This document shows positions 14,298 through 21,719 of a stretch of DNA of 23,238 nucleotides, piece after piece (the stretch's first letter is position 1; every line of letters begins with the position of its first letter). Made by a program: the position numbers and the translations under genes. Source of the stretch: JBKPNX01 sp046732855 (GTDB lineage: Bacteria > Pseudomonadota > Alphaproteobacteria > Geminicoccales > Geminicoccaceae); the NCBI GenBank assembly GCA_046732855.1, contig JBKPNX010000276.1, forward strand, positions 1-23,238, read 5' to 3'. The notes under the pieces were generated by a model, which was not told the DNA's origin, did no database searches, and saw only the letters and a program-made list of their open reading frames with translations.

Positions 14298-15134
14298 ATG
14301 CGGCAACACGAGCAGAAGAGTGCGTCAACCCTCGAGCGCGAGGTGGCGGCACACCGGGCCGACATCGCGGACACGGTCGCAGAGATCAGGGAACGGCTGT
14401 CGCCCGGAGAACTTTTCGACGGGATGTTGCGGGACCAGCGGACCCGGGACGTGGTCGCGCGGATCGGGCCCGCGATCGGTCGGAACCCGCTGCCGGCCGT
14501 GCTGATTGGAATCGGCGTTCTGTGGCTTGCCCTGGAGAGCGGTCGAGCGGAGCGCTCCTCGGAGCCGCGGAACCTCCGCACCGCGTCGGCGTCCCGGCCA
14601 CTCATGCCAGTCGGAAAGGACACCCTGATGACCGTGAGCAGAGAGAACTTGGCCGCGTGGCTGCGCGACGCGTACGCCATGGAGAACCAGGCGATCGAGA
14701 TTCTCGAAAAGCAGGCGAGCCGCCTCGAGCACTACCCCGAGCTGCGCGCCAAAGTGCGCTCGCATCTCGAGGAGACCCATCGCCATGCCGAGCGCGTCGA
14801 GCGCTGCCTGCACCAGCTTGGAACGGACACTTCCGGCGTGAAGACCGCGCTCGGCAAAATGATCGGCACGGCGCAGCAGCTTTCCGGGCTGTTCGCCAGC
14901 GACGAGGTGCTGAAGAGCGGCATCGCCGACTACGCCTTCGAGCACTACGAGATCGCGTCCTACAAGACCCTGATCGCGGCCGCGGCCGAGGCGGGCGAGA
15001 ACCAGGTGGGGACCATCCTCGAAGAGAACCTCCGCGAAGAGGAGGAAATGGCTGCTTGGCTGGCCTGGCATCTGCCGGAAGTCACCCGCCAGTACCTGCA
15101 GCGGGAAGCTGCCGGGCAGACCGCGAAAGTCTGA
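14298..15134 (+). CDS. DUF3618 domain fused to a DUF892 (YciF-type) ferritin-like domain
   Basis: This 278-residue protein joins two modules. Residues 1-85 match DUF3618: a helix STLEREVAAHRADIADTVAE, the LSPGELFDGML motif, then a membrane segment NPLPAVLIGIGVLWLALE. Residues 111-278 match DUF892/YciE-YciF, a ferritin-like four-helix bundle: AWLRDAYAMENQAIEILEKQ, LRAKVRSHLEETHRHAERVE, DYAFEHYEIASYKTLIAA and EENLREEEEMAAWLAWHL. The Glu/His residues (for example EETHRHAE and FEHYE) are the expected metal ligands. An internal ATG at 14628 has its own GGAAAGGA seven bases upstream, so a separate DUF892 product could also be made. The start at 14298 follows GGAGGAG; a GTG one codon earlier is also possible. 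A membrane-tethered stress ferritin-like protein is my inference. The upstream EcfG promoter supports stress control. Confidence 0.82.
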   Translation: MRQHEQKSASTLEREVAAHRADIADTVAEIRERLSPGELFDGMLRDQRTRDVVARIGPAIGRNPLPAVLIGIGVLWLALESGRAERSSEPRNLRTASASRPLMPVGKDTLMTVSRENLAAWLRDAYAMENQAIEILEKQASRLEHYPELRAKVRSHLEETHRHAERVERCLHQLGTDTSGVKTALGKMIGTAQQLSGLFASDEVLKSGIADYAFEHYEIASYKTLIAAAAEAGENQVGTILEENLREEEEMAAWLAWHLPEVTRQYLQREAAGQTAKV

Positions 15135-15245
15135 GGTCTCAGCTGCAGCGGCGCCCCTCACGAAGTCAAGCGGCCGGGTGGAGAGGCGCGGAGTGAAGGT
15201 GGCTTAAGGCCCACTCAGGAATTCTCGGGGAAGGGAGCAAAGCCG

Positions 15246-15677
15246 ATGCAAATCAGAGAGATCATGACGCGCGAGCCCGTGGTGATCGGGCCGGACGTGC
15301 TCCTGAAGGACGCCGCAGCGCGAATGCGTGAGCTGCACAGCGGGGTCATGCCGGTCGGACAGAACGAACGCCTGGTCGGGATGTTAACCGATCGCGACAT
15401 CACCATCCGCGCGACCGCGGAGGGCAAGGACCCCAACCAGACTCGGGTCGAGGAGGTGATGACCCCGGATGTCGTCTACTGCTTCGAGGACGACGAGGCG
15501 GGGGACGCCGCGCGCAGAATGGAGGAGCACCAGCTGCGCCGGTTGATCGTGCTGAACCGTGACAAGCGGCTGGTCGGCATCCTCTCGCTCGGCGATCTCG
15601 CGGTGCACACGGCCGATGATCGCCTGGCTGGTGAGGTGACGGAGGCAGTGTCGGAACCTGCCGAACAGAAACAATAG
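15246..15677 (+). CDS. Tandem CBS-domain protein
   Basis: This 143-residue protein consists of two CBS domains. The first is roughly residues 1-65 (IREIMTREPVVIGPDVLLKD to VGMLTDRDITIRA) and the second roughly 68-130 (VEEVMTPDVVYCFEDDEAGD to VGILSLGDLAVH). Tandem CBS pairs bind adenosine nucleotides such as AMP, ATP or NAD and act as energy sensors. Stand-alone versions are common in stress-related clusters of Alphaproteobacteria. The ATG has GAAGGGAG upstream. It lies 111 bases after the DUF3618-DUF892 gene on the same strand and may share its EcfG-driven transcript. No partner enzyme is evident. Confidence 0.88.
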   Translation: MQIREIMTREPVVIGPDVLLKDAAARMRELHSGVMPVGQNERLVGMLTDRDITIRATAEGKDPNQTRVEEVMTPDVVYCFEDDEAGDAARRMEEHQLRRLIVLNRDKRLVGILSLGDLAVHTADDRLAGEVTEAVSEPAEQKQ

Positions 15678-15804
15678 GCTTGGCCGGCATGGTCCTGCGC
15701 GCGTCCTCCCAGGGGGCGCGCTGCGGACAGATCTGCCGACGAATGCGGCACCGATGGGAGTGGTTGGCCGCTCCCGAGAGTCCCTCGGATAGGGAGATCC
15801 CGCC

Positions 15805-16594
15805 ATGGCTTCAGACGGCCGTCCCCTCGCCATCGTCACCGGCGCATCAAGCGGCATCGGCTATGAACTCGCGCGCCAGGGCGCCGAGAACGGCTTCGAC
15901 CTTCTGGTCGCCGCCGACGAACCCGCGATCAATGATGCGGCGAATGATTTCCGCGCGTTGGGCGTAGAGGTGGACGCGATCGAGGCTGATCTCGCCAACA
16001 TCGAGGGCGTCGACAGGCTCTATGCCGCTACGAGGGGACGGCCGGTCGAGGCGCTGCTCGCCAATGCCGGCCGTGGCCTCGGCAAGGCCTTCCTCGATCA
16101 GGACTTCGAGGAGGTCCGGCATGTGGTCGACACCAACGTCACCGGCACGATTTACCTGATCCACAAGATCGGGCGCGACATGCGCGCGCGGGGCAGCGGC
16201 CGAATCCTGATCACCGGCTCGATTGCCGGCTTCATGCCGGGGACCTACCAGGCTGTCTACAACGCCAGCAAGGCGTTCCTCGACAGCTTCTCATTCGCGT
16301 TGCGTCACGAGCTGATGGACTCGGGCGTTTCCGTCACCTGCCTGATGCCGGGCGCGACCGAGACCGAATTTTTTCGAGCGCGCCGACATGATGGACACCA
16401 AGGTCGGCACCTCCAAGAAGGACGACCCGGCCGACGTCGCCAAGATCGGCTTCAAAGCTATGATGGAGGGCGAAGGCGATGTCGTGAGCGGCTGGCATAA
16501 CAAGCTGCGCACCGCGATCGCCTCGGTGACGCCCGCCGGCATGCTCGCCGAGCAGCACCGGAAGATGGCCGAGCCGGGCTCCGCGGCGAACTGA
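15805..16594 (+). pseudogene. Short-chain dehydrogenase/reductase with a frameshift in a T6 run
   Basis: Two frames together encode a classical SDR of about 262 residues. The first frame has the NAD(P) motif TGASSGIG (residues 13-20), NAG (87-89), and catalytic Ser139 (ITGSIAG), Tyr152 and Lys156 (YNASK). It runs through GATETEFF and is then lost. The downstream frame continues with MMDTKVGTSKKDDPADVAKI to the stop at 16594. The switch is at 16369-16374, a run of six Ts; five Ts would read FFERADMMDTKVG in a single frame. All catalytic residues lie before the break. The substrate is unknown. Since the error is a one-base homopolymer gain, a sequencing or assembly error is quite possible; real decay or slippage-based recoding are alternatives. 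GGGAG precedes the ATG. Confidence 0.8.
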
Positions 16595-16683
16595 TGCGAG
16601 CTGGCCGGGCGATCACTCGCGCGTCATAGCCCGCGCTGCCTCTCGAAAGCTGCCTTTCCGCGCTCGTTGCCAGGCTCCCGCTG

Positions 16684-17139
16684 TCAGCGAGCCGGCTCGC
16701 CCTGGCGCAAAAGTTCGCTGATCGCGTCCAGCGCCAGCACATAGCCGAGCGGGCCGAGGCCGCAGATCACCCCGGTCGCGGCATAGGAGACGTAGGAGCG
16801 GTGGTAGTGGGGCTCGCGCCGGTGGATGTTCGAGATGTGCACCTCGACGATCGGCCAGCGGAACACTTTCAGCGCATCGAGCAGCGCGATCGAGGTAAAG
16901 CTGTGGCCGGCCGGGTTGATCACGATGCCGGACGCCGCGTCGATCGCCTCGTGGATCCAGTCGATCAGGGCCGCTTCGCTGTTTGACTGACGGAACTCGA
17001 GCGCGAGCCCGAGCTGCCGGGCCCGTTCCCGGCACATCACCTCGATTTCGGCGAGCGTGGTCGTGCCATAGATGTGCGGCTCGCGCCTGCCGAGCAGGTT
17101 CAGGTTCGCGCCGTTCAGGACGAACACCGGCTTGCTCAT
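16684..17139 (-). CDS. aroQ: Type II 3-dehydroquinate dehydratase (divergent paralogue type)
   Basis: This 151-residue protein has the length and fold signature of type II dehydroquinase, which converts 3-dehydroquinate to 3-dehydroshikimate. It has VLNGANLNLLG at the N-terminus, Arg19 and catalytic Tyr24 in GRREPHIYG, Asn75 in VINPAG, and catalytic His101 in VEVHISNIH. The lid motif reads GRREP rather than the usual GTREP, and the usual NPGAxTHTS is NPAGHSFTS. This points to a paralogous branch that may serve quinate or shikimate catabolism rather than the main biosynthetic role; that is inference. The ATG at 17139 has GGAGA upstream. Neighbours do not belong to the shikimate pathway. Confidence 0.86.
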   Translation of the reverse strand: MSKPVFVLNGANLNLLGRREPHIYGTTTLAEIEVMCRERARQLGLALEFRQSNSEAALIDWIHEAIDAASGIVINPAGHSFTSIALLDALKVFRWPIVEVHISNIHRREPHYHRSYVSYAATGVICGLGPLGYVLALDAISELLRQGEPAR

Positions 17140-17170
17140 GCGATTCGTCTCCAGCCCCCAGCTTGATGAT

Positions 17171-17265
17171 TTGCCGTCATCGCGACACCGCGGAGCGGTC
17201 GTGGCGATCCAACGCGTTGCGCATTTCCTGGATTGCTTCGCGCCCTCCAGGCGCTCGCAACGACC
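17171..17265. repeat. Degenerate palindromic intergenic repeat
   Basis: The left arm (about 17174-17211, containing GTCATCGCGACACCGCGGAG) is an imperfect reverse complement of the right arm (about 17228-17265, containing CTGGATTGCTTCGCG and GCTCGCAACGACC). The arms resemble the widespread Rhizobiales intergenic palindrome of the type GTCATTGCGAGCG...CAATCCAG. It looks like an eroded copy. Confidence 0.45.
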
Positions 17266-17312
17266 AGAACCTCATGACTCACGTCCTTGCGGATATTTGG
17301 GGCCGGGTGCCA

Positions 17313-17360
17313 CTGCTCACCGTCCGACATGCACCGCTGCTCACCGTCCGACATACATTG
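17313..17360. repeat. Two tandem copies of a 24-base unit
   Basis: CTGCTCACCGTCCGACAT occurs at 17313-17330 and again at 17337-17354, giving a 24-base period. The last six bases of the units diverge. Confidence 0.7.
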
Positions 17361-17490
17361 CCCCGCTCATGTTTGGCTTCGGATCAGCGGGAAAACCAGA
17401 AGCGCGGCAATACCTATCAGATCCTCGTGCCCGCATTCCAGGGGTCATAGGGTGGGAACAGCGGCCGTAGAGGGATGATACGGCTGCCTC

Positions 17491-18798
17491 TCAGCAGTCC
17501 AACGTCTGCTCGCGCTCCCAGGGGCTGATCGCGGCGCTGTAGGCGTCCCACTGGCGCTGCTTGAGTTTGGCGTAGCTGTCGATCAGCTCGTCGCCGAGCG
17601 CGTGGCGCAGGATTGCGCTCTTCTGGGTGGCGCGTAGCGCATCCAGGAGGTTGAGCGGCAGCTTTCTGATGCCGCGTATGCGCTGGCCGTCCGTGTACAT
17701 GTTGATGTCGAGCCGCTTGCCGGGATCGCGCTCGTGCGCGATGCCATCGAGCCCCGCGGCGAGCAGCCCCGCCTGCATCAAGTACGGATTGGCCGCGCCG
17801 TCCATCAGCCGGAACTCGAGCCGGCCGGGATCGGGGATGCGCACCATGTGGGTGCGGTTGTTGCCGGCGTAGCTGATCGCGTTCGGCGCCCAGGTCGCGC
17901 CAGAGAGCGTGGTCTGGGCGTTCAGGCGCTTGTAGCTGTTGACCGTGGGATTGAAGATCGCGCACAGCGCTTCGGCCGAGTGCAGCACGCCGCCCAGGAA
18001 ATTGTATGCGAGCGGCGACAGCCCGAGTTCGCCGTTGCCATCGTCGAACAGGTTCGTGCGCCCGTCCTTGTCCCAGAGCGAGGCATGGATGTGGCAGCCG
18101 TTGCCGGTGAGGTTGGCGAAGGGCTTCGGCATGAAGGTCGCGCGCAGGCCGTGCTGCTCGGCGATGGTCTTGACCATGAACTTGAAGAACGCGTGGCGGT
18201 CGGCGGTGACCAGGGCATCGTCGTACAGCCAGTTCATCTCGAACTGGCCGTTCGCGTCCTCGTGATCGTTCTGGTACGGCCCCCAGCCGAGTTCGAGCAT
18301 GGCGTCGCAGATCGCGGTGATCACCTCATAGCGGCGCATCAGGGCCGACTGGTCGTAGCAGGGCTTGTCCTGGGTGTCGCGCGCGTCCGAGATCGCCGAG
18401 CCGTCGGGCAGGATGATGAAGTATTCGCACTCGACCCCGCTCTTCATGCGGTAGCCCTGCTCTGCGGCCGCCTCGATCTGGCGCTTGAGGACGACGCGCG
18501 GCGCGCTCTCCACCTCCTTGCCGCCCATCCGCAGATCGCCCGCGAGCCAGGCGACCTGGGGCTTCCATGGCAGCCGGGTCAGGCTGTTCGGGTCGGGGAT
18601 CGCGAACATGTCCGGATCGGCCGGCGTCATGTCGAGCCAGGTGGCGAAGCCGGCAAACCCCGCGCCGGCCTTCTGCATGTCGCCGATCGCAGCGGCCGGG
18701 ACCAGCTTGGCGCGCAGCACGCCGAACAGGTCGACGAAGCTGATCAGGAAATACTTGATGCCGTCCCTTTTCGCGACCGCCGCCAGATCCGTCGCCAT
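17491..18798 (-). CDS. gmaS: Type III glutamine synthetase / gamma-glutamylmethylamide synthetase
   Basis: This 435-residue ATP-dependent ligase carries glutamine synthetase landmarks: an N-terminal beta-grasp (YFLISFVDLFGVLRAKLVP), the metal-binding ECEYFII, NDHEDANGQFEMNW, the GNGCHIHASLWD histidines, and NRTHMVRIPDPGRLEFRLMD. Length and sequence fit the group variously called GlnT or GmaS, distinct from GlnA. In methylotrophs GmaS joins methylamine to glutamate to give gamma-glutamylmethylamide. In rhizobia related GlnT proteins are annotated as glutamine synthetases. The choice is inferred from the neighbouring MgsABC-like genes; substrate preference cannot be read from sequence alone. 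The ATG at 18798 has GGGAGG upstream and lies 23 bases after the mgsC-like stop, so they form one operon. Confidence 0.82.
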   Translation of the reverse strand: MATDLAAVAKRDGIKYFLISFVDLFGVLRAKLVPAAAIGDMQKAGAGFAGFATWLDMTPADPDMFAIPDPNSLTRLPWKPQVAWLAGDLRMGGKEVESAPRVVLKRQIEAAAEQGYRMKSGVECEYFIILPDGSAISDARDTQDKPCYDQSALMRRYEVITAICDAMLELGWGPYQNDHEDANGQFEMNWLYDDALVTADRHAFFKFMVKTIAEQHGLRATFMPKPFANLTGNGCHIHASLWDKDGRTNLFDDGNGELGLSPLAYNFLGGVLHSAEALCAIFNPTVNSYKRLNAQTTLSGATWAPNAISYAGNNRTHMVRIPDPGRLEFRLMDGAANPYLMQAGLLAAGLDGIAHERDPGKRLDINMYTDGQRIRGIRKLPLNLLDALRATQKSAILRHALGDELIDSYAKLKQRQWDAYSAAISPWEREQTLDC

Positions 18799-18821
18799 CC
18801 GTTGGTCCTCCCTGCGCGCGA

Positions 18822-20144
18822 TCAGTCGGTTTTCTTGCCTGGAATCCAATCGGTGCCGGCGAGCGGCACGCCCGCCATCGCCGCCGCCTCGACCGTGAGC
18901 GCGGCGAGGTCCTCGGGCTCCAGGTTCAAAAGATGCGACTTGCCGCAGGCGCGCGCCAGCGTCTGCGCCTCGAGCACCATGGTCGAGAGATAATTGCGTA
19001 CCCGGCGCGCCGCCTGCTCGACGTCGAGACGCTGCTCCAGCTCCGGGTCCTGGGTGGTGATGCCGACCGGGCAGCGGCCGGTATGGCAGTGATGGCAGAA
19101 GCCGGGCCTGGTGCCGAGCGCGGCGTAGTCCTCCTCGAAGACCGGCGCATTGCAGTTCAGCGCGATCAGCGCCGCGGTGCCGATCGAGACGGCATCGGCG
19201 CCGAGCGCCATCGCCTTGGCGACGTCCGCGCCGCTCCTGATGCCGCCGGACACGATCAGCTGCACCGTGCGGTGCATGTCGAGCTCCTGCAGCGCCTCGA
19301 CCGCCTGGCGCACCGCCGGCAGGGTCGGGATGCCGACATGCTCGATGAACACGTCCTGGGTGGCGCCGGTGCCGCCCTGCATGCCGTCGAGCACGATCGC
19401 ATCCGCGCCGGCCTTGACGCACAGCGCGACGTCGAAGCTGGTGCGGGTCGCGCCGATCTTGACGTAGATCGGCTTTTGCCAGTCGGTGATCTCGCGCAGC
19501 TCGGCGATCTTGATCGTGAGATCGTCGGGGCCGGTCCAGTCGGGATGGCGGCAGGCGCTGCGCTGGTCGATGCCCTGGGGCAGCGTGCGCATCGCGGCGA
19601 CCCGCTCGGTGATCTTGAGCCCAAGCAGCATGCCGCCGCCGCCGGGCTTGGCGCCCTGGCCGACCACGACCTCGATCGCATCGGCGCGGCGCAGGTCGTC
19701 CGGGTTGAGGCCGTAACGCGACGGCAGCACCTGGTAGATGAGGGTCTTGGAGGCGGCACGCTCCTCGTCGGTCATGCCGCCGTCGCCCGTGGTCGTGCTG
19801 GTGCCCATCGCGGTGGCGGCGCGGCCGAGCGCCTCCTTGGCATGCGACCCGAGCGCGCCGAAGCTCATGCCGGCGATGGTGATCGGGATCGCGAGCTCGA
19901 TCGGCCGCGCGGCGAAGCGGCCGCCGATCGTGACGTTGGTCGCGCAGCGCTCCCGATAGCCCTCGAGCGGGTAGCGGGAGACCGAGGCGCCGAGGAACAC
20001 CAGGTCATCAAAGGTCGGCAGCCGGCGTTTGGCCCCGAACCCGCGGATGTCGTACAGGCCCTCGCGCGCGGCGCGCTGGATCTCGGCGATCACGCTCTCT
20101 GGGAAGCTCGCGGACTCGCGCAGGGTGCGCGGATCGATCGCCAT
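18822..20144 (-). CDS. mgsC: FMN-binding glutamate-synthase-like subunit, MgsC/GlxD type
   Basis: This 440-residue protein matches the central FMN/iron-sulfur part of glutamate synthase without its amidotransferase or C-terminal domains. Flavin-barrel motifs include IAGMSFGALGSHAKEALGRA, VGQGAKPGGGG, PIYVKIGATRT, LDGMQGGTGAT and LIVSGGIRSGADVAKAMALG. CHHCHTGRCPVG near residue 360 supplies three cysteines for a [3Fe-4S] cluster. In the N-methylglutamate pathway MgsC is the catalytic subunit of N-methylglutamate synthase; the rhizobial homologue is GlxD. ATG at 20144 is chosen over the longer frame from 20222, since AGAGGGA precedes it and MAIDPRTLRESASFP is a plausible N-terminus. It is separated from its usual partner mgsB by 889 bases of repeat-rich DNA, which is unusual. 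Confidence 0.83.
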   Translation of the reverse strand: MAIDPRTLRESASFPESVIAEIQRAAREGLYDIRGFGAKRRLPTFDDLVFLGASVSRYPLEGYRERCATNVTIGGRFAARPIELAIPITIAGMSFGALGSHAKEALGRAATAMGTSTTTGDGGMTDEERAASKTLIYQVLPSRYGLNPDDLRRADAIEVVVGQGAKPGGGGMLLGLKITERVAAMRTLPQGIDQRSACRHPDWTGPDDLTIKIAELREITDWQKPIYVKIGATRTSFDVALCVKAGADAIVLDGMQGGTGATQDVFIEHVGIPTLPAVRQAVEALQELDMHRTVQLIVSGGIRSGADVAKAMALGADAVSIGTAALIALNCNAPVFEEDYAALGTRPGFCHHCHTGRCPVGITTQDPELEQRLDVEQAARRVRNYLSTMVLEAQTLARACGKSHLLNLEPEDLAALTVEAAAMAGVPLAGTDWIPGKKTD

Positions 20145-20522
20145 GCCGGTCCCTCTATATGTCTGCCCGTTTGGAGCGCGCCAGCAACGAAATGGTCCTC
20201 CCATGCCGCGTCGTTGACTCACGCGCCAGGAAATTCGAGCACCGCATTCCCATCGCCGGCCTCTTTCTCGAATCTTGCCCCGGACCGCGGGTCATCAGGC
20301 GGCGCGATGGCTCGCGAGTTCGGTTGGGGCCCGTTTCCCGGGGACCGCTGGCGTGGCGCGGCCGGGGGCGCAACCAAGCGCGGCTTCGATCGGGGCGGCC
20401 GGGCATGACACCGAGACGGGCCCGCCGCGCGCCGGGAGGAAGAAAAAAGTCGAGCGAACCAGGCCCCCGGTCGGACGGTAAGACAACATTAACCCCAGCG
20501 CGCTAACCATTTCTTCGGTTGG

Positions 20523-20589
20523 TCCATGCGACCCTGGGAATCCGTCCACGGCACATAAGGTCGGGCGCAGATTCCCACGGTCGCATGGA
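20523..20589. repeat. Hairpin repeat A, copy 1 (67 bp)
   Basis: The ends form an almost perfect 20-bp stem: 20523-20542 (TCCATGCGACC...) pairs with 20570-20589, one mismatch, around a 27-base loop. It is the best-preserved of three copies, and GGTTGG-like sequence precedes it. Confidence 0.9.
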
Positions 20590-20599
20590 CCAGCGAGCG

Positions 20600-20680
20600 T
20601 TGCCGAACTGGCGCTGAATGGTTGACGAAAGCTCAAGCTGGACCGGACGCGTTTTGATCCTGGCCGCTCGCCGTGACGGG
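20600..20680. repeat. Repeat B, copy 1 (81 bp)
   Basis: This element starts TTGCCGAACTGGCGC and ends GCTCGCCGTGACGGG. It matches 20834-20914 with two base differences and shows no strong self-pairing. Confidence 0.9.
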
Positions 20681-20684
20681 TTGG

Positions 20685-20751
20685 TCCATGCGACCCTGGG
20701 AATCCGTCCACGGCACAGGAAGTTGGGCGAAGATTCCCACGGGCGCATGGG
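20685..20751. repeat. Hairpin repeat A, copy 2 (67 bp)
   Basis: This copy has the same length as copy 1. The stem arms (20685-20704 and 20732-20751) have three mismatches, and the loop differs at several bases. It is followed by the CCAGCGAGCG spacer also seen after copy 1. Confidence 0.88.
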
Positions 20752-20762
20752 CCAGCGAGCGT

Positions 20763-20829
20763 TGCATGCGACCCTGGGAATCCGTCCACGGCACATAAGG
20801 TTGGGCGCAGATTCCCACGGTCCCATGGG
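20763..20829. repeat. Hairpin repeat A, copy 3 (67 bp)
   Basis: This copy has the same length, with arms 20763-20782 and 20810-20829. The loop is nearly identical to that of copy 1. It is followed by repeat B after only four bases. Confidence 0.88.
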
Positions 20830-20833
20830 CGAG

Positions 20834-20914
20834 TTGCCAAACTGGCGCTGAATGGTTGACGAAAGCTCGAGCTGGACCGGACGCGTTTTGATCCTGGCCG
20901 CTCGCCGTGACGGG
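20834..20914. repeat. Repeat B, copy 2 (81 bp)
   Basis: This copy differs from 20600-20680 at only two positions and ends the repeat array. Confidence 0.9.
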
Positions 20915-21033
20915 CACGAAGGGAGCGAGCTGTCCCCTCGGCCGAACGCCTGAAGCCGCTGATCGGCCAGCGCTGAGGTCGGGCCCAGAGGTATCGGGTG
21001 ACGTCTGCGCAATCGGGCCTTTGCGGCCTGGTC

Positions 21034-21717
21034 TCAATAGCTGCCGGCATGATCGATGTGGAAGTTGTACAAATTGCGCGCCGAGCCGTAGCGCCGGAAT
21101 TCCGCGGCATCGAAGGCGAAGCCGGCGCGCTCGAGCAGGTCCGCGAGCGTCGCCCGGTGCGCCGCGGTCATCGGCTGCTCGATGCAGTCGGAGCCGAGGC
21201 TCGCCACGCTGCCGCGCACGTATAGGATCGCCTCGTACAGCGAGTCGCCGAGGTCCGGCCCGGCATCGCCGCACACCACGAGGTGCCCCGCCTGCGCCAT
21301 GAACGCGCTCATGTGGCCGACCCCGCCCTGCACCACGATGTCGACGCCCTTCATCGAGATGCCGCAGCGCGCGCTGGCGTCGCCCTCGATCACGATCAGG
21401 CCGCCGTGGCCCGAGGCGCCGGCCGCCTGCGAGGCGTTGCCGGTTACCCGCACCATCCCCGACATGATGTTCTCGGCGAGGCCCGGCCCGGCGTGGCCGC
21501 GGACCGTCACGCGGGCCGCCTGGTTCATGCCGGCGCAGTAGTAGCCGACATGGCCCTCGATGATCAGCTCGATCGGCCGGGTGAGGCCGGCGGCGATCGC
21601 GTGCGCGCCGCGCGGATGGACCACCCGCCACAGCCGCTCGTTGGTATCGGCGGGGAGCGCGTGGAGCGCGCGGTTGAGCTCGCGCACCGAGGTCTCCTCC
21701 AGGTCGACCGTGATCAC
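21034..21717 (-). CDS. mgsB: GXGXG beta-helix glutamate-synthase-like subunit, MgsB/GlxC type
   Basis: This 227-residue protein resembles the C-terminal beta-helix (GXGXG) domain of glutamate synthase. It has repeated glycine turns such as VRGHAGPGLAENIMSG, GNASQAAGASGHGGLIVIEG, KGVDIVVQGGVGHMSAFMAQ and CGDAGPDLGDSLYEA. In glutamate synthase this domain structurally links the ammonia channel. In the Mgs complex it is a separate subunit. The start is taken as GTG at 21717, three bases after the mgsA-like stop; there is no strong ribosome-binding site, so translation is probably coupled. A longer frame to 21831 would overlap mgsA by about 110 bases. It ends with RNLYNFHIDHAGSY. Confidence 0.83.
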   Translation of the reverse strand: MITVDLEETSVRELNRALHALPADTNERLWRVVHPRGAHAIAAGLTRPIELIIEGHVGYYCAGMNQAARVTVRGHAGPGLAENIMSGMVRVTGNASQAAGASGHGGLIVIEGDASARCGISMKGVDIVVQGGVGHMSAFMAQAGHLVVCGDAGPDLGDSLYEAILYVRGSVASLGSDCIEQPMTAAHRATLADLLERAGFAFDAAEFRRYGSARNLYNFHIDHAGSY

Positions 21718-21719
21718 GG

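Larger units (their letters stand above)
17140..17490. other. Intergenic region with degenerate palindrome and a 24-base tandem repeat
   Basis: About 350 bases without a gene between aroQ and the glutamine synthetase-type gene. It contains an imperfect palindromic element (about 17171-17265) and two tandem copies of a 24-base unit (17313-17360). The rest shows nothing recognisable. Confidence 0.55.
20145..21033. other. 889-base gap inside the mgs-type operon, repeat-rich
   Basis: This gap separates the mgsB-like and mgsC-like genes, which are normally adjacent. 20523-20914 is filled by two repeat families in the order A-B-A-A-B. 20145-20522 and 20915-21033 show no gene or clear promoter. Long open frames on the minus strand here consist of translated repeats and lack ribosome-binding sites. 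Confidence 0.75.

Noticed and set aside
15678..15804. EcfG-type promoter before the short-chain dehydrogenase
   Set aside because: GGAAC occurs at the end of the CBS gene, but no CGTT-like -10 follows at 16 or 17 bases.
18933..20408. Plus-strand open frame of 491 codons
   Set aside because: It is antisense to the mgsC-like gene, which has flavin and iron-sulfur motifs.
20523..20914. Could the repeats be a CRISPR array?
   Set aside because: The repeats are too long, there are two families, spacing is irregular, the spacers are conserved rather than unique, and no cas gene is near.
20295..21110. Minus-strand open frame of 271 codons with internal peptide repeats
   Set aside because: The peptide repeats are simply the translated A and B DNA repeats. 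The frame has no ribosome-binding site and overlaps the end of mgsB. Other frames here are equally open.
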